Below, one piece after another: positions 1-8,590 of a stretch of 34,534 nt of DNA. The stretch comes from Osedax symbiont Rs2 (GTDB lineage Bacteria; Pseudomonadota; Gammaproteobacteria; Pseudomonadales; Balneatricaceae): the NCBI GenBank assembly GCA_000416315.1, contig ASZI01000138.1:1-34534 (forward strand). Reading direction: 5' to 3'. Made by a program: the position numbers and the translations under genes. Numbering within the stretch: the stretch's first letter is position 1; each line of letters begins with the position of its first letter. The notes under the pieces are model-generated. The model saw nothing but the letters and a program-made list of their open reading frames with translations, made no database searches and was not told the DNA's origin.

Positions 1-110
1 CCCGCCACTCGCCAGCTATTCTTAGCCAATCTCTCTAGCGTATCAAGGTTGTAACTTTTGCTCTGGCAGTCACTTAACAACAATTGCGGCGGTTGAGCTT
101 CACAGCTCAT
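1..110 (-). CDS. 5' part of an unidentified gene following tssM (runs off the window)
   Basis: An open frame starts with ATG at 110 inside the last codons of tssM (11-base overlap) and stays open to the window edge. It gives about 36 residues beginning MSCEAQPPQLLLSDCQ. No strong Shine-Dalgarno is seen, so translation would be coupled to tssM. The overlap is typical of this operon, which supports a real gene, but 36 codons are too few to identify a family. Another T6SS accessory or effector-related protein is possible. A chance open frame cannot be excluded. Confidence 0.45.
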   Translation of the reverse strand, partial: MSCEAQPPQLLLSDCQSKSYNLDTLERLAKNSWRVA

Positions 111-3100
111 TTGGCAGTCGTATGCTGGAGAAATATCCGGAGAGGAATGGCGTCTTACCCCCGTTCACCCTCAGTAGTAACTTTACTTTTTCACCTTTAT
201 TTTCCAAACTCAACAGTGAATTAGAAGGCTGTCCAAGCTGCATGGCATCTAAAGTATCGGCCAGTTTAAACCAATTCCAAAAACCGACAAAGCTCACTCT
301 AAGAAAATGGTTATCTACCGTTTTCAGCTCCAGCTCTAAGCTTTGTGTGCTACCGGGGGCTGTCGGCCAACTCATAGGCGACCAAATCGAAGGTCCGTTG
401 CGGTAACTATATATCTTTCGCTCCTGCTGTAATGCTATTTCTAAGAATCCGGGACTCATATCTTCGGCGCGTATTGAAAATTCAATTTTTAATTCTCCGG
501 CGCTGTACAAGCGTCGCTGAATATCCCGTACTTTCGCCAGGAATTGGGTCAGTTTACTATTGAGCACCATGGGCTCTGAGTCGATGAAGCTCACCAAGCT
601 CAGCTGCCCCTGAGCACTATGAGTGAAGTCCCCCAAATAGTCACTTTTGAACTGGTCAACGGTACCGTTGACAGCAAAAAAATCTTCAAAAGCTTCTCGG
701 CTTGCATCTTGCAGCGCTTGCGATGCAAATGGATAGTGGTTCGCAAGTCGAGCCTGGTAAAAACTTAACACGTTTTGCTGCCACTGCAGGTTGATGAAAG
801 CCCTTACTTCACTCATGGCGATACGGTTTAGTTGACGGGCACTGTCGGCAAGATAGTTAGAGAGTAACTTATCTGAAAAGCTAGCGGCTAGATCTTGCAT
901 TCGAAGTAATGGATTGACCCCTGTCCCAGCGCCTAACTGCTGCAGTAAACTGGAACCGCGCGGCCCTTGCTCCAGCGCTGTATCTATCCAGTCTAAAGCT
1001 TCGCTAATTTGCCCCAGGGCAATGTCCATCGGCCTGACCCCTTGATCGTCCGCTTTCATCAGCTGGTGCTGCCCGGCAAAGGGCCTGGCAATTGTCTTGG
1101 CCATTTTTAGTGCGCTGGCCTGCGTTTCCTGAAGTAGCTTGAGCTGTTGCGGGTCAGTACTTAGTACCTCTTCGGCTGCATCCGCTGTCGTCTGCACAGA
1201 GGTCTCCAGCAAATCGAGCAAATTTGTGTGACGAGATATAAGTTGTTGCAGTTTCAGAAGTGGTGAAACCTTGACGTCCCCCATCAAGGTCAGCGAGTTC
1301 CTGATTTGCGTGGTTCCCTCTGGGGCCGACAAATTAATACTGCTATAAAAAGCTTGCCAGACGGTGATGTAATCTTCTAAATAAATTCGCTTTAGTTCCT
1401 GGTTGATTCTACTGAGCTGCGATTGACTGGTGATTTTCCCAACAACTTCTTCAAAACCTTTAATTTCATCAATGGCCAACTGAAACTCACCACCTAGCAT
1501 CAACTGTTCAAAGCCATCTCGGGTATAAATAAATGGCATCAGGTAGCCACTGTAACCCTTAGAATAATTAAACAAAAAATTTGCTTTGTGACCTAAACTA
1601 TCCCGCAGGTCTACCCTGCGACTAAAGCCGGGACGCTGCAACATATACTGATACAGTATCTCACTTACATCTTCTGATGAAAGTGATGCTTTGACTATGC
1701 CAATCAGAGGTTGATGATCTTCAGGGGGGGTGATACCTGGTCGCAGTCCATCAGCTAACAGTATTCGAAATTTTTCCAGAGTTGCCGGATCTCCTTCCCC
1801 CTCCTCCTTCAACGAGTCGCTATAATATTTCTCAAGCACTTCGATACTCAGGCGCTGCGGATCGTACAATCGCTTGTATAAATTGTACAGTTCTATGGTT
1901 TTTAACTTATCTTCCAGCTGGTTATAGACAAACATATCTTTAAGTAAATAGTCGCGTAATGCCGGGAGCAGTAACTGTGTCAGTCCCTGTTGATAACTGA
2001 GTTCTACAGCAGGTTGAATACTAGGATTGGGTAGCCAGTTAACAATATACCAAGGTCTTGGATCGGTGTAGATGTTCCTGATGTCGCGCAACTCACTCAA
2101 GCGGTAGATAGGCACGCTAAGATCGTCAATATTTTCGTTGGAGCGCTGTAAATCATCTTGATATTTCTCTAATTGCAATTGAGCTGTTGCATCCAAGTCC
2201 CGAAAAAAATCATAGTTATACTTTAGCAGGCCAATAAATATGGCCAGTGATAACAGCACAGCGCTACTAAATAATACAGCTATAAATCGATAGCTGTTCT
2301 CGCGCCTAGTATTCACACCGACCAGATTCGCTTCTGCAATGATCTTGCCTTTAAATAATTGCTTATTAAATAAAGATCTTCCGGGTTCATCAGACTTTTG
2401 ACTGTACTGCTCATAGCCTAGTTCAGAGGCCAGTAATAAACTCAGTTTATCAACACTGCGTTGATCACTGCCGCTATTAGTGAAGAAATATCCTCGAAAA
2501 TTGAGACTGCTCTCTTCGAAGTGATGATCGCTGTATAACAGTCGAAAATACTGCTGTAATTCAGTTTTGATTAAAGCGAACTGATAAGGCCCCACTAAAA
2601 TGGATTCCCGGTACTGGTTATTTAACTGAGCTTTTAAACCTGAGGTTGTCTGTAAAAATAGCTGGCTCTGGATGTCATTAAAAGACTGCACAAACCAAGC
2701 TTCATCATAGCTCTGCTTTGCCACTTCCATCAGGCCTCCCAGAGGCTCTTCAAGACGCTGGTCGTCAAAACAAGAAAACAGTCTCTGTAAGTCACTGACT
2801 GCTGAAAAATCCGTCAGAACATTATAAATTGGCAAGTTGAGTCGCAGCGCTTTGTTGCAGCGGGCGATCAATTTTCGAACTTGTTTGGTTTGCGCCGCTA
2901 TCTGTGCATGCTGTTGTTGCAAAAGCCAGCTGACAGATTCACTGATCAGTACACCATTCGCCCCCTGTCTGGGTCGATACTTATGCAAACAATTGAGTAA
3001 CGACTCAACACTTTCATCAAAATAGTCGCTGTCAAACTTACCAATCGTTGCTATTACTGCAAATTCACTGACCCAAAATTCGACCACACTGGGTAACTCT

Positions 3101-3522
3101 GCTTCACTATCCTCAGCGAGTGCTTCGAACCCCATATCGATTAACAGCTGAGTATTGTTCTCGCCCGTCTGGTTCAGTAGTAAATACCATGGAGTAGCAT
3201 AACTATCACCGCCAATCTGAGAACTGCGACAGGCAGCTTGAAACCGCTGCAGTAACTGACGCCTGACAAACTTCAACTTCTCTCTCTCGGTCTGTTGCTG
3301 AGTATCTAATTTTGTTGGAGTCAGGTTTAGGTATAATAGATACAGCAGAGAGCTCAACAGGCAAGCCAGACTGAGTATACCAGCACTAATAGTCAGTACT
3401 TGCCAGGGAAGAACTAAGCCCCACCAGTTAACATACCAAACTCCCAACATGGCACAGCCAGCTAATACTAAAGCCAGTAACACAAATAACCAGATGCGGG
3501 CCTTATTTTTGTTCTTCGCCAC
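100..3522 (-). CDS. tssM: TssM (IcmF/VasK family), T6SS inner-membrane complex protein
   Basis: TssM spans the inner membrane, binds TssL in the membrane and the TssJ lipoprotein in the periplasm, and forms the T6SS trans-envelope channel. The 1140-residue length fits the family. Hydrophobic segments lie at about 10-32, 40-66 and 411-434, leaving a cytoplasmic domain (about 70-410) and a large periplasmic C-terminal half. The C-terminus keeps family features (GFWNWFKLAD near residue 1080, aligned with the usual GPWALFRL-type block). In the cytoplasmic domain, the family's P-loop region appears at residues 111-125 as PWYLLLNQTGENNTQ, without GK[ST], so nucleotide binding is doubtful. The start is GTG, preceded by GAGG; the tssL stop TAG overlaps the start by one base. 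Confidence 0.95.
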   Translation of the reverse strand: MAKNKNKARIWLFVLLALVLAGCAMLGVWYVNWWGLVLPWQVLTISAGILSLACLLSSLLYLLYLNLTPTKLDTQQQTEREKLKFVRRQLLQRFQAACRSSQIGGDSYATPWYLLLNQTGENNTQLLIDMGFEALAEDSEAELPSVVEFWVSEFAVIATIGKFDSDYFDESVESLLNCLHKYRPRQGANGVLISESVSWLLQQQHAQIAAQTKQVRKLIARCNKALRLNLPIYNVLTDFSAVSDLQRLFSCFDDQRLEEPLGGLMEVAKQSYDEAWFVQSFNDIQSQLFLQTTSGLKAQLNNQYRESILVGPYQFALIKTELQQYFRLLYSDHHFEESSLNFRGYFFTNSGSDQRSVDKLSLLLASELGYEQYSQKSDEPGRSLFNKQLFKGKIIAEANLVGVNTRRENSYRFIAVLFSSAVLLSLAIFIGLLKYNYDFFRDLDATAQLQLEKYQDDLQRSNENIDDLSVPIYRLSELRDIRNIYTDPRPWYIVNWLPNPSIQPAVELSYQQGLTQLLLPALRDYLLKDMFVYNQLEDKLKTIELYNLYKRLYDPQRLSIEVLEKYYSDSLKEEGEGDPATLEKFRILLADGLRPGITPPEDHQPLIGIVKASLSSEDVSEILYQYMLQRPGFSRRVDLRDSLGHKANFLFNYSKGYSGYLMPFIYTRDGFEQLMLGGEFQLAIDEIKGFEEVVGKITSQSQLSRINQELKRIYLEDYITVWQAFYSSINLSAPEGTTQIRNSLTLMGDVKVSPLLKLQQLISRHTNLLDLLETSVQTTADAAEEVLSTDPQQLKLLQETQASALKMAKTIARPFAGQHQLMKADDQGVRPMDIALGQISEALDWIDTALEQGPRGSSLLQQLGAGTGVNPLLRMQDLAASFSDKLLSNYLADSARQLNRIAMSEVRAFINLQWQQNVLSFYQARLANHYPFASQALQDASREAFEDFFAVNGTVDQFKSDYLGDFTHSAQGQLSLVSFIDSEPMVLNSKLTQFLAKVRDIQRRLYSAGELKIEFSIRAEDMSPGFLEIALQQERKIYSYRNGPSIWSPMSWPTAPGSTQSLELELKTVDNHFLRVSFVGFWNWFKLADTLDAMQLGQPSNSLLSLENKGEKVKLLLRVNGGKTPFLSGYFSSIRLPNEL

Positions 3523-4709
3523 TATTTTGCCTCACTTTTTGTGTGGTAATAATAGGAAACATCCGTAAATCCTAGGTCCCGCAAACTTTTAATTAACACT
3601 TCAGCGCGAGATTCGCTCTGCGGCTGCAGCACTACCCTGTATTTGTCACGAAGGAATATTACTTGTGCACCGTACTGCTGTATCTGTTCTCGACGCAAAA
3701 ATTGAATGGCCTTTAACCTCGATGTGAAAGCCGCTATCTCAAGCGTCAGGTCCAAACTACTCTGGCGCTTTTTGGTCGCTTTTGTGGCAATGTTTTTGAC
3801 TCTGGAAATATCTAGCTTACGGGCTTTCAAGCCTTCCAACATTTCGCTTTCAACACTCCGATAAACCACCTCAATTCCTTTTTTATCCAACAGATGATTG
3901 CGATTAAAGTCCGCCAATGAGGTAAAATTGGCGGCGCGTTCCCGGTAATCTGACTGGTACAAGTAACTGGAGCCACCCAAGAGCAAAACAACCACACAGA
4001 TTAACAGCACCAGCTGCATCATGAAGTTTATTCTAGCGCGGGGTTTTCTTTGCTTAGGCAGCGACGGTGACGCGATATTATCAAGCTTTATCACAGCCTT
4101 TTTTTCAAAGATAACCTGTTCAATTCGATACATGATATCTTCTAATTGCTCGCGTCCCTCATGACGATACTGTCCGCGAAAACCTATCCTGAGAAATATG
4201 TAAACCAATTCAAGTAAATCATGTAACAACTTTGGCTGTAGCAGTGCTTTTTCTGTCACGACGAAAAATTGTTCTCCTCCATCGCGCATGCCAAACAAAT
4301 CACTAACCAGTGTATGATTTTCCCAGCTGCTCTGTTCCCCCCAACTGCCGTGCAATATAAACTCATCCAGAACAATACAAAATAAGAAGCAACATTTTTC
4401 TGCGACCGAAGGCGGGTAGTTCAATTTACTTATTTGATGTTTCAGCTCGGTTATCTGCGCCACTAATGTTTTTCTAAATCGATACATATCGCTGGGGTAC
4501 TCCATTCTGGAGAGCACCACACAGTCTGATAGCAAAAGAGTTCCAGCACTGAGTAATGGATTGTCGTAATCTTTGAAACTTCCCAGTTCACTAAGATTCA
4601 ACTCCCGATTTTTCAGTGGCGCAGCCCCCGCTAAACTGAGCGATTTTAACTGTATGCGCTCACCTCGTGAAACCTCTATCGTCTCTTCATCGAGAAAATC
4701 CATCGACAT
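3522..4709 (-). CDS. tssL: TssL (DotU family) with a periplasmic C-terminal extension
   Basis: TssL is the DotU-like inner-membrane partner of TssM and contacts the baseplate through its cytoplasmic domain. The DotU domain covers about residues 50-205, with the signature LDEFILHGSWGEQSSWENH at 114-132. A single membrane segment follows at about 230-250. Residues 251-395 would be periplasmic. This tail is not an OmpA/Pal-type domain; its last 50 residues (YRVVLQPQSESRAEVLIKSL and on) weakly suggest the beta-alpha-beta pattern of a SPOR peptidoglycan-binding domain. Start ATG at 4709 has AGGA eight bases upstream; a second ATG two codons later is possible. Six bases separate it from tssK. Confidence 0.93.
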   Translation of the reverse strand: MSMDFLDEETIEVSRGERIQLKSLSLAGAAPLKNRELNLSELGSFKDYDNPLLSAGTLLLSDCVVLSRMEYPSDMYRFRKTLVAQITELKHQISKLNYPPSVAEKCCFLFCIVLDEFILHGSWGEQSSWENHTLVSDLFGMRDGGEQFFVVTEKALLQPKLLHDLLELVYIFLRIGFRGQYRHEGREQLEDIMYRIEQVIFEKKAVIKLDNIASPSLPKQRKPRARINFMMQLVLLICVVVLLLGGSSYLYQSDYRERAANFTSLADFNRNHLLDKKGIEVVYRSVESEMLEGLKARKLDISRVKNIATKATKKRQSSLDLTLEIAAFTSRLKAIQFLRREQIQQYGAQVIFLRDKYRVVLQPQSESRAEVLIKSLRDLGFTDVSYYYHTKSEAK

Positions 4710-4715
4710 CTGCTA

Positions 4716-6041
4716 TTATCCTAACGCGTAAAGCTTTAATTGAAGATCAGGTATTCTTGCATCTATATGAGCCACTATCGGTTCGCGCTTATCCATCAGC
4801 TCACGCCAGAATTTATGGTGTGTATCTATCTCTACGTAACAGACATCATTACGCGGTTTAAGCTCAGAGGGCGCCACTTGCAACGCGCTCAAAGGTACTC
4901 CGGATAGACCATTTCTTACCACTTCTGCAATCTGGCTTATACCGCAGAGCTTACAGGCACTGGGAAATAGTTTGATCAAATTTGCCGCTCCGATACTCGA
5001 TTCGACGCAGAGCACAAATCGGTAATTTTCCATCATATGTATGTCTGCTATTGCGGTTCTCAGCAGGCGCCGTTTTTCAAACAACTTGTCATCCCAGCTG
5101 AACTCTTTGACTTTGTCACTTTGTACTAGCGATAGCTGCTGGCGCAACTTGGCAAATAGCGGCAAAAACACCGCGCTGAGATCTTTGCTTGGCAAGACTG
5201 GAGGCCTCTCGCTTACCTCTGAGCTAAAAGTACTGAGTTCGGCACTTAAGGCCGTCAATTTTGTATAGACTTCTTCGACACTGGTCTCGCTATTTTGCAG
5301 TGTCAGGTGCAACCAGGGAATCCAGCGATTGAGCGTCTGTAACCACAAATACTCCTGCATCAAAGTCTGATCACTTTTGCGATCACGTCCCGCCTCGATT
5401 CTTCTGACCACCGCACTGGCACGTGTTTCAATCAGCACTTGAATCTCTTTCAGTCGCTCTGTGATTATCTGCGAGGCGCCGTAATGCAATGCCGTGCAGA
5501 TGAAGCTTTGGTCTAAAATAACCGCGCCGCTCTCGCGCCTCTCCAATAACCTGGCGATGGCGATGGTATTTAGCCCTGAGCAATCCTCACCCTCGAGCAT
5601 TAAACGTACATTGGTCTGCGCCAGATCTGTCTCTATGCTGTTGCTGCCTACCTCACTACTGTCGTAGATCCTTGCGGACTCTGTGTAGTAGCGTCTGTCA
5701 TCAGCTGCAACACCACTTTCTGCCTCGCCTTCAATCTCCATTGGCAGTGCCAGTAAAATCTTTTTATCGACACTCCCCTCCGGTATTTCCAGTAACAATT
5801 CCCTGTCACTTTCAAAATAGCTACCGTCGGCGAATACGCCCTTACAGTATCTAAGTGAAAACTGACCAATTTTTAGGCGTTCTCGGTCTGTTTCTATTGC
5901 CATTATGCCGTAGTTATTTCCCGCACCATGAGCCGCCACATATTGCTCGATATAGTGGCTAAAGTATCTCTCTTGCTGCTGAAAATGCTGTGGGGCAATG
6001 AACATTCCCTCACCCCAGATTACCTTGCGATTTCTTTTCAA
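4716..6041 (-). CDS. tssK: TssK, T6SS baseplate adaptor
   Basis: TssK is the trimeric baseplate component that connects TssF/TssG wedges to the TssL/TssM membrane complex in the cytoplasm. The protein (441 residues) carries the family N-terminal signature, IWGEGMFIAPQHFQQQERYF, at residues 9-28. No signal peptide or membrane segment is seen. The start codon is TTG: the next in-frame ATG falls inside the conserved signature, and a good Shine-Dalgarno (GAGGAAA) lies seven bases before the TTG, which decides the start. It sits ten bases after tssJ and six before tssL, the usual J-K-L order. Confidence 0.95.
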   Translation of the reverse strand: MKRNRKVIWGEGMFIAPQHFQQQERYFSHYIEQYVAAHGAGNNYGIMAIETDRERLKIGQFSLRYCKGVFADGSYFESDRELLLEIPEGSVDKKILLALPMEIEGEAESGVAADDRRYYTESARIYDSSEVGSNSIETDLAQTNVRLMLEGEDCSGLNTIAIARLLERRESGAVILDQSFICTALHYGASQIITERLKEIQVLIETRASAVVRRIEAGRDRKSDQTLMQEYLWLQTLNRWIPWLHLTLQNSETSVEEVYTKLTALSAELSTFSSEVSERPPVLPSKDLSAVFLPLFAKLRQQLSLVQSDKVKEFSWDDKLFEKRRLLRTAIADIHMMENYRFVLCVESSIGAANLIKLFPSACKLCGISQIAEVVRNGLSGVPLSALQVAPSELKPRNDVCYVEIDTHHKFWRELMDKREPIVAHIDARIPDLQLKLYALG

Positions 6042-6051
6042 ATGACTTTCC

Positions 6052-6549
6052 TCAAAACAACTGCCACCAAGATTTCTCGGCTGGTTTTTCCTGTAGCGAC
6101 AGGTCTATTGATAATCCGTTGACATTCACCAAAACAACTTTCAAATCTGGTTCTTCTTCAAGTTTTACCAGCGCTCGCCCGTTGGCTTCTCGATACTCAG
6201 CGAACTCCGCAAATACCCCTAAGTAGCGAGTGGATCTTTGTATTTCCAATTTAAGGCTGTGCTCTCCAGGCAACATAGGGTCTATATAAAGCACATCCAC
6301 CAATGACGCGCCCAACGCCTTGCGATCGTCAATATAAATATCAAGGAACTCACTGTTAGTAAACGCCCCAGGTTCTCGCAGTTGGTAAAACCTCAGTGCC
6401 AGAGGGTGATAGGAGAATTCGCCGTATGGGTTGACCTTAGAGCCCACTACGATTGTGCTCTGAACACTAAAGGGCAGAATACTAATCGGTGGTGGTGTAG
6501 AGGAGCAACCTGCCAGAATGAGTAGTAGCATTATCGCTAGACTACGCAT
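6052..6549 (-). CDS. tssJ: TssJ, outer-membrane lipoprotein of the T6SS
   Basis: TssJ is the lipoprotein that anchors the TssLM complex to the outer membrane. The 165-residue protein starts MRSLAIMLLLILAGCSS: a short lipoprotein signal peptide with lipobox LAGC, so the mature N-terminus would be Cys15. The rest is beta-rich, as expected for the transthyretin-like TssJ fold, with LREPGAF and a polar-strand segment (FLDIYIDDRKALGASLVD) near the middle. AGGAG precedes the ATG, which overlaps the FHA gene's TAA stop by one base. Confidence 0.92.
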   Translation of the reverse strand: MRSLAIMLLLILAGCSSTPPPISILPFSVQSTIVVGSKVNPYGEFSYHPLALRFYQLREPGAFTNSEFLDIYIDDRKALGASLVDVLYIDPMLPGEHSLKLEIQRSTRYLGVFAEFAEYREANGRALVKLEEEPDLKVVLVNVNGLSIDLSLQEKPAEKSWWQLF

Positions 6550-7523
6550 TACACTTTTCTCCTGAGTTCTTCTAAAAATATAGAAGTGAACTGTCGATGA
6601 AACTCACGCCGCTCCAGTTTACGTTTGAACTGTTTTCTATACAGTCGCCAATACTTTTTATCGCGACTACCCCAACCTGAAATTGAGTCTTTAAACATCT
6701 CCTCTAAAAACTCGGGAGACAGTTCTTCAATAAATTTGTCCATACTACTATTAACGCACTCTACTATGACATCGTAATTGTGCAGGCTGTTATTGTCTGA
6801 CTGCTGCGCCATCAACTGAGTGATTTGCATTAAGTTTTGCCTGAGCAAACCCAATTGCGTAGCATTGTCATTTTCTACTGTCAGACCTTGGTTATAGGAG
6901 CTGTGGGCATCTTGCATCTGTAAGCCCTCTTCGAAGGGGTCGTGCCCCACTTGCACTTCATCAAGCAAACTTTGAGTGTTAAACAACGCCTTTGTATCGT
7001 TTTTTATATGTCCACTGTCATGGCTCTCAAATTCTTCTACAAAACCATCACTGCTATCGTTTCGCATTTTCAAATGCTCCGAATCTATGGCACTGTTATC
7101 GGCAAAATCCAGATCATCCAGCGAAAATAACGGATCGCTAGTCATCTGTTCATCGAAGGCAGTCCCTATATCCAGTTCGATGTCTGTCTCCTCGTTGACT
7201 AGTGCCGACATATTACTGATTAACATTACATAATCGCCGAGCTTCCATACGTCTCCATCATTGATGTTTTTATATTGTCCACGCTGCAATACTGTACCGT
7301 TAACTGTCAGTCCGTTGGTGCTCTTGTTCACCACTTGATAGCGGCCATTACTATCCAAACTTATCAGTGCATGAACCCTGGACAAAGTTTTAGAAAAGTC
7401 CGGCAACTGTATAGTACAGTCATAGGCACGCCCTATACTGCCGCCTTCAGTAGGTAACACTAACTGACGGTTGGCCACTTGCTCTGTTTCCGGCACTTCC
7501 ACTAGCTGGATATTTATACTCAT
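6549..7523 (-). CDS. FHA-domain T6SS accessory protein (TagH/ImpI/VasC-like)
   Basis: FHA proteins bind phosphothreonine peptides, and in several T6SSs they act in assembly control. The FHA domain covers about residues 20-100 and shows the expected motifs: SIGRAYDCTIQLPD, the SRVHA core, and STNGLTVNG. A long acidic linker (about 115-240) follows. A conserved-looking basic C-terminal helical domain (about 250-324, GWGSRDKKYWRLYRKQFKRK) resembles the C-terminal region of T6SS FHA proteins. No PpkA-type kinase or PppA-type phosphatase is in the window, so phospho-control is unproven. The ATG overlaps the preceding gene's TGA by four bases. The class is clear; the exact subfamily name is not. 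Confidence 0.88.
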   Translation of the reverse strand: MSINIQLVEVPETEQVANRQLVLPTEGGSIGRAYDCTIQLPDFSKTLSRVHALISLDSNGRYQVVNKSTNGLTVNGTVLQRGQYKNINDGDVWKLGDYVMLISNMSALVNEETDIELDIGTAFDEQMTSDPLFSLDDLDFADNSAIDSEHLKMRNDSSDGFVEEFESHDSGHIKNDTKALFNTQSLLDEVQVGHDPFEEGLQMQDAHSSYNQGLTVENDNATQLGLLRQNLMQITQLMAQQSDNNSLHNYDVIVECVNSSMDKFIEELSPEFLEEMFKDSISGWGSRDKKYWRLYRKQFKRKLERREFHRQFTSIFLEELRRKV

Positions 7524-8347
7524 GAAGCTTCTCGCCTACAACTTGCTAATGACTTATTAAACACAGTTAAAAAATTCGGATTAAGCCTGAGAAATGCCTT
7601 TGAAAAATGCACACTTAAATTTTTCTTGCGCACTTTGATACGCTGAAAATAATCCAGCGGTATCGCCAATTTTTTCATCGAGTGCTCGAACACTTTCTCA
7701 TACTCCAGCGCCACGTCTATCTGCCGACGCCAGAGCATTTGCAACAGCGCGTCTGCATCTCTGGGTTTCTTCACAACATTGTAACCGTTTTTCTTTAAAA
7801 ACAACCATTTAGTAGTATTAAATTTTGCTCCGTAGCGTGCTTCAAACTTAGCGGATTGCGCCTGCATATTTAGTGAGGTTCCAGGCGCGATAAACCACGA
7901 TAGGTCCAGTGAAGCCACGGGGTCTGAAGGCACGGCGTATTTTGCGCGGGAGGCGCTGTTCGCCCCGGCAAAAAAACCGTCCATCTCGCTGGCTTCCACA
8001 AGTAACTGCGCTTTGTCCCAGCGCATCATATTAAGCTGATAGGGTTGCCCCATGTTACGCAAAGTACACTGAACTCTCTGTACAGCTATTCCTGCTATTT
8101 TTCCGTCGTCTAAGGTCTGATAGGGAGGCCAATTCTGAGTCGCTAGTTGTAATCGCTCGACAGCTTGGACTGTCGGGCTGTTGAGCCCCAACAATATTAG
8201 TGCGGCGCAAAAAACACTGACGCCACTGTGCCTGCCGCTGAAACCTGCAATCGATTCATCAATGTCAGCGGTAAGCTTTAAGCTACCGATAAATCTAATA
8301 AAATTTTCCATCATCAACATATCATCACTAAAATTTTTGATTCCCAA
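7520..8347 (-). CDS. Periplasmic solute-binding-like protein (SBP family 3 type) inside the T6SS operon
   Basis: The mature part resembles family 3 extracellular solute-binding proteins (amino-acid type): it starts LQLATQNWPPYQTLDDG and has the DGFFAGANSASRAKYA segment with the usual acidic and arginine positions. A signal peptide is probable, with hydrophobic core VSVFCAALILLGL and cleavage near VQA-VE (about residue 63). The frame given opens with TTG at 8347; ATG codons at 8320, 8314 and 8311 are alternatives, and none has a strong Shine-Dalgarno. No permease or ABC ATPase is nearby, so uptake is unlikely to be its job. It lies between tssH and the FHA gene and overlaps the latter by four bases, so it is co-transcribed with the T6SS. 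Its ligand and role are unknown. Confidence 0.8.
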   Translation of the reverse strand: MGIKNFSDDMLMMENFIRFIGSLKLTADIDESIAGFSGRHSGVSVFCAALILLGLNSPTVQAVERLQLATQNWPPYQTLDDGKIAGIAVQRVQCTLRNMGQPYQLNMMRWDKAQLLVEASEMDGFFAGANSASRAKYAVPSDPVASLDLSWFIAPGTSLNMQAQSAKFEARYGAKFNTTKWLFLKKNGYNVVKKPRDADALLQMLWRRQIDVALEYEKVFEHSMKKLAIPLDYFQRIKVRKKNLSVHFSKAFLRLNPNFLTVFNKSLASCRREAS

Positions 8348-8590
8348 TCCGCATCGTGATTTACCACATCGGTCGGTGTCCGACTAAAACAACCGAGCCA
8401 AAGTGTAACTCAATCAAATCAAACTTACCGCTTATCAATTTAGCATCCTTAAATCCAATCACTTACAGAGTGCTTTTAGTTAATTTGCGACCTATTGCAT
8501 TGCGTTTCAACGCCCGTCATTGAATCCATTGAGGCAGATACCAGAGCAAAATATCTGTCCTGATATCGCCGCTGCCCCTGCCGTAATTTA
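8348..8590. other. 243-base spacer between tssH and the solute-binding-like gene
   Basis: This is the longest gap inside the T6SS locus. No convincing ORF is seen. It contains imperfect hairpins: one at about 8541-8568 (arms around GGCAGATA and TATCTGTCC) and GTCGG-TGT-CCGAC at about 8371-8383. Neither is followed by a U-run on the minus strand, so I do not call a terminator. A secondary promoter for the downstream half of the locus could be here, but no good -35/-10 pair is evident. Confidence 0.5.

Noticed and set aside
122..406. Plus-strand frames opposite the T6SS, mutS and infB genes
   Set aside because: They are shadows of well-supported genes, without ribosome binding sites or recognisable families.
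8371..8383. GTCGG-TGT-CCGAC hairpin as a terminator after tssH
   Set aside because: No U-run follows on the minus strand, and it lies over 200 bases from the tssH stop.
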